Positions 5,792 through 7,653 of a stretch of DNA of 7,653 nucleotides are shown one piece after another. Position 1 is the stretch's first letter. Each line of letters opens with the position of its first letter. Origin of the DNA: SAR202 cluster bacterium (lineage in GTDB: Bacteria > Chloroflexota > Dehalococcoidia > Lucifugimonadales > JASMAO01); contig JASMAO010000216.1 of NCBI GenBank assembly GCA_030754315.1, positions 1 through 7,653 on the forward strand, written 5' to 3'. A program made the position numbers and the translations under genes. The notes beneath the pieces were generated by a model that was not told the origin of the DNA, ran no database searches, and saw only the letters and a program-made list of their open reading frames with translations.

Positions 5792-6001
5792 CTATACCAA
5801 AATTTTATATCCCGAACAGGCAACAACGGGAAGGACAGGGTATTTAGGATACCTCAGGTTTTCAAAATGCTTCTGACATTGGAGAAAGGACGAACCCTTT
5901 CCCGAAATAACGTGGTTCCCGTAATTACAGGAAAAACACAAACTACTCTTTGCGGTTACCGCAATCCCATATTCTCTTTTCTCCCCTGAAGGCAATATCA
6001 T
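5792..6001 (-). CDS. Small four-cysteine (probable zinc-binding) protein
   Basis: From the ATG complementary to 5999-6001 this frame gives 69 residues with Cys at 22, 25, 42 and 62 (C-x2-C-x16-C-x19-C), ending at TAG (5792-5794). The segment LRYPKYPVLPVVACSGY (49-65) strongly recalls a small, widespread uncharacterised protein type with a Cys-x-x-Cys near the start, a third Cys, and a D-P-R-F-P-K-Y-P-x-L-P-V-x-x-C-x-G-Y ending. I rely on memory of that pattern, not on a search. The four Cys suggest a structural zinc site. The frame is open back to 6115, overlapping the protease gene, but the upstream part looks non-coding. SD support is modest (GGAAGAG, complement of 6014-6020, 12 bases away), so the start is uncertain. 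It lies 85 bases after the protease stop on the same strand and may share its transcript. No function is known to me. Confidence 0.6.
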   Translation of the reverse strand: MILPSGEKREYGIAVTAKSSLCFSCNYGNHVISGKGSSFLQCQKHFENLRYPKYPVLPVVACSGYKILV

Positions 6002-6086
6002 TTCCAGACTAAACTCTTCCAATAAACCATTGTGAGATGAGTAGAATATCTCTATGCCCCGGTTTAACCAATCCCTCGTTGGACTC

Positions 6087-7346
6087 TTAAGCTTCTGATT
6101 CTTTCTGACAACCAAGCAGTGAGCTTATTGATTCAACTCTGCTAAATAACGGTGGATGAGAGTAGTTGAGCATAACAAACGCAGGATGCGGTGAAAGATT
6201 GGCAAGATTTTCAGCAGCCAATTTTTTTAGCCCAGATATCAAGTTATTTTTGCTAGTGGTCGTTTCTACCGCCCATTGATCTGCTTGGTATTCATTTCTT
6301 CTTGAAATAAAGTGCATCACCGGAGAAATAATCAACTCAATAGGGGTAAACAGCAGGCCAAAAAACACAATACTGGCATATATAGACGTGCTCTTCATCG
6401 AAAATGCCTCAAACAATGATTGATTTTCCATCACTAGGGAAAATAGGAATAGAAGAACTCCTGTATGTAAAACACCTAGAGCCATTCCAGACACAATATG
6501 TCTTTTTTTATTATGCCCAACTTCATGAGCGATTACGGATACTATTTCATCTGTGCTTAATTGCTCGATCAACGTGTCAAAAAGGGCTATACGCTTAGTT
6601 TTTCCAAACCCTGTAAAAAATGCATTTGAATGAGCACTCCTTTTGGAACCGTCAATCACATATATGTTTCCGTATGTGAATTTCACTTCGCTTGCATACT
6701 CAACGATGGCATTTCTCAATTCGCCAGATTCCAGTGGAGTGAATTTATTGAATATCGGCATAATCCATATAGGACCAATGATTGAAATGATAAATGATAT
6801 AACTGTCACAAATACCCATACATACAGCCAAGATAAAGAGCCCGTGTATTCGAAGAAATAAAGAATACCTATCAGGAGAGGAGCGCCAATGATTATTAAA
6901 AGGAACACGCTCTTTAAAGTATCTAATACGAAAGTCGAGTATGTTGTTTTGTTAAACCCAAATCTTTGTTCAATTACAAAAGTGGAATATAAGCTTAATG
7001 GTATATCCAGCATCACAACAAACGCTGCCAATATTCCGATAAACGCGACGCCGTTCCAGACTTCATTCCAACCCATGAGACGTATTGTTTGATCAATATA
7101 ATTGAATCCTCCTAAAAGCCAAAATGTCAGTAAAAGTACTAACTTAAAGGTGCTAATTGTTAATCCGAAAAGAGACTGCACACGCGTATATTCTTGTGAC
7201 TTCCGATACTCTTCGCTCTTATATACGTCTTCTAATTCAAATGGTGGTGTTGACTTCAAAGAGCGCACATTGAGAATAGTTGAGAATAATCCAATAGCGA
7301 AATCCAATATCAAAGCTATTAAAATTACCCAAAAAATTCCGTTCAT
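6087..7346 (-). CDS. M48 family membrane metalloprotease (Ste24/CAAX-protease-like)
   Basis: A 419-residue integral membrane zinc protease. The zinc-binding HEVGH motif is at 274-278, with E275 as the catalytic base and H274/H278 as zinc ligands. E352 in RRNEYQADQWA (349-359) is the third ligand. The segment DGSKRSAHSNAFFTGFGKTKRI (232-253) is the conserved substrate-cleft region of the Ste24 group. Hydrophobic segments lie at about 3-25, 62-80, 97-122, 141-166, 172-196, 286-306 and 322-345, matching the seven-helix Ste24/CAAX type rather than the shorter four-helix HtpX. Length is also right for Ste24 (about 410-450). SSPHP- and YSHPP-like C-terminal features (384-399) are family-typical. 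Bacterial members are thought to act in membrane protein quality control, since CAAX substrates are absent. The start is fixed by AGAGGAGG just before ATG 7346. The gene is strikingly more AT-rich than the metabolic genes to its left. It follows the potassium-channel gene by 112 bases on the same strand. Confidence 0.93.
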   Translation of the reverse strand: MNGIFWVILIALILDFAIGLFSTILNVRSLKSTPPFELEDVYKSEEYRKSQEYTRVQSLFGLTISTFKLVLLLTFWLLGGFNYIDQTIRLMGWNEVWNGVAFIGILAAFVVMLDIPLSLYSTFVIEQRFGFNKTTYSTFVLDTLKSVFLLIIIGAPLLIGILYFFEYTGSLSWLYVWVFVTVISFIISIIGPIWIMPIFNKFTPLESGELRNAIVEYASEVKFTYGNIYVIDGSKRSAHSNAFFTGFGKTKRIALFDTLIEQLSTDEIVSVIAHEVGHNKKRHIVSGMALGVLHTGVLLFLFSLVMENQSLFEAFSMKSTSIYASIVFFGLLFTPIELIISPVMHFISRRNEYQADQWAVETTTSKNNLISGLKKLAAENLANLSPHPAFVMLNYSHPPLFSRVESISSLLGCQKESEA

Positions 7347-7372
7347 ATTCCTCCTCTGGTTCGAACAGGAGC

Positions 7373-7401
7373 AGTATAGCCTAGGGGGTATGCCCTGCCA
7401 C
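7373..7401 (-). promoter_or_regulatory. Candidate sigma70-like promoter of the M48 protease gene
   Basis: On the minus strand, GTGGCA (complement of 7396-7401) and TATACT (complement of 7373-7378) are 17 bases apart, matching the -35 and -10 consensus at 4 and 5 of 6 positions. The -10 lies 26 bases before the ATG at 7346, which would give a leader of about 20 bases carrying the SD. It is plausible but unproven. Confidence 0.4.
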
Positions 7402-7458
7402 TAGCTGTACTGATTCATAGCCTGTCGTGCCTGTGGAAATATAACCATCCCAACGTAT

Positions 7459-7653
7459 TTACTGCTTAGTGGACGATATTTCTGCTTTTAACTCGCTTAT
7501 CTGTTGAGTTAGCTCAGCAATAGCCTCGGTGTTAGGATCACCCGCATTTGAGAAAACGGCGGCTAAATTTGCCGTTATAGCTCCGAATATACCCAACCCG
7601 CCAAGCATCAAAACCACAGCAACTCCACGTCCTGCTGTTGAAACTGGTACTGT
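7459..7653 (-). CDS. Potassium channel family protein, C-terminal end (5' part outside window)
   Basis: The last 64 residues of a minus-strand gene are visible, ending at TAA (7459-7461) and open to the right edge. The sequence begins TVPVSTAGRGVAVVLMLGG and continues GIFGAITANLAAVF. This is the segment that directly follows the selectivity filter (T-x-G-Y-G-D) in two-transmembrane-pore bacterial potassium channels: the P-V-T/S-x-x-G-R turn and then the pore-lining inner helix. The filter itself is just beyond the window edge. The end (residues 41-64, TEAIAELTQQISELKAEISS) has heptad-like leucine/isoleucine spacing and could be a short coiled coil that helps the tetramer assemble, as in voltage-gated KvAP-like and Kch-like channels. 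It is an inner-membrane protein, and whether a voltage sensor precedes it cannot be seen. Confidence 0.75.
   Translation of the reverse strand, partial: TVPVSTAGRGVAVVLMLGGLGIFGAITANLAAVFSNAGDPNTEAIAELTQQISELKAEISSTKQ

Noticed and set aside
5497..5826. Minus-strand open frame of 109 codons
   Set aside because: It is antisense to the 3' half of the aldo/keto reductase gene, which has a complete family signature.
6002..6115. N-terminal extension of the small Cys4 protein up to ATG 6115
   Set aside because: It would overlap the end of the protease gene by 29 bases, and the added 38 residues look unlike the conserved core. The start at 6001 is simpler, though not proven.
1..7653. CRISPR array, tRNA, rRNA, insertion sequence or defence island
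   Set aside because: I saw no regularly spaced repeats, no tRNA cloverleaf with a GTTC-A/G TΨC arm, no rRNA motifs, and no transposase, integrase or nuclease genes. The hypothesis of an undescribed defence system is not supported by this window.

Overview
The window looks like bacterial chromosomal DNA: compact genes, Shine-Dalgarno (SD) sequences before most starts, and short intergenic gaps. Most of it (about 1-5770) has moderate to fairly high GC and is packed with oxidative-metabolism enzymes. Three separate phytanoyl-CoA dioxygenase (PhyH) family Fe(II)/2-oxoglutarate oxygenases lie within about 4 kb, together with a dihydrodipicolinate synthase (DHDPS)/N-acetylneuraminate lyase family enzyme, an aldo/keto reductase and the tail of an MFS exporter. 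Expanded PhyH families are known from uncultivated marine and sponge-associated bacteria such as SAR202-type Chloroflexota and Poribacteria. That placement is an inference from gene content only, and no lineage marker is present.

Layout: (1) 1-350 +, C-terminus of an MFS transporter. (2) 374-1162 +, PhyH dioxygenase A, starting at TTG just after the MFS stop and probably in the same operon. (3) 1318-2196 -, PhyH dioxygenase B, convergent with A. (4) 2203-2509, a divergent intergenic region with a GntR-like inverted repeat and two copies of an 11-base repeat. (5) 2522-3517 +, DHDPS-family lyase. (6) 3656-4420 +, PhyH dioxygenase C, same direction as the lyase. (7) 4421-4864, a gap holding a decayed DUF805 membrane-protein gene on the minus strand. 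(8) 4865-5770 +, aldo/keto reductase. (9) 5792-6001 -, a small four-cysteine protein. (10) 6087-7346 -, an M48 (Ste24/CAAX-protease-like) membrane metalloprotease. (11) 7459-7653 -, the C-terminal end of a voltage-gated-type potassium channel, cut by the window edge.

Taken together, 1-5770 reads as an accessory metabolic region: C-H hydroxylation by the dioxygenases, C-C bond cleavage or dehydration of an oxo-acid by the Schiff-base lyase, carbonyl reduction by the aldo/keto reductase, and transport by the MFS protein. The substrate cannot be read from the sequence. The right third is all on the minus strand, and its protease gene is visibly more AT-rich. It looks like a different, housekeeping or membrane-related neighbourhood that meets the metabolic block at the convergent junction near 5771-5791.

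I found no CRISPR array, transposase, tRNA, rRNA or clear defence system. The points most worth a second look are the hidden DUF805 pseudogene, the small Cys4 protein, the PhyH cluster around an atypical DHDPS-family lyase, and the candidate operator in the divergent intergenic region.
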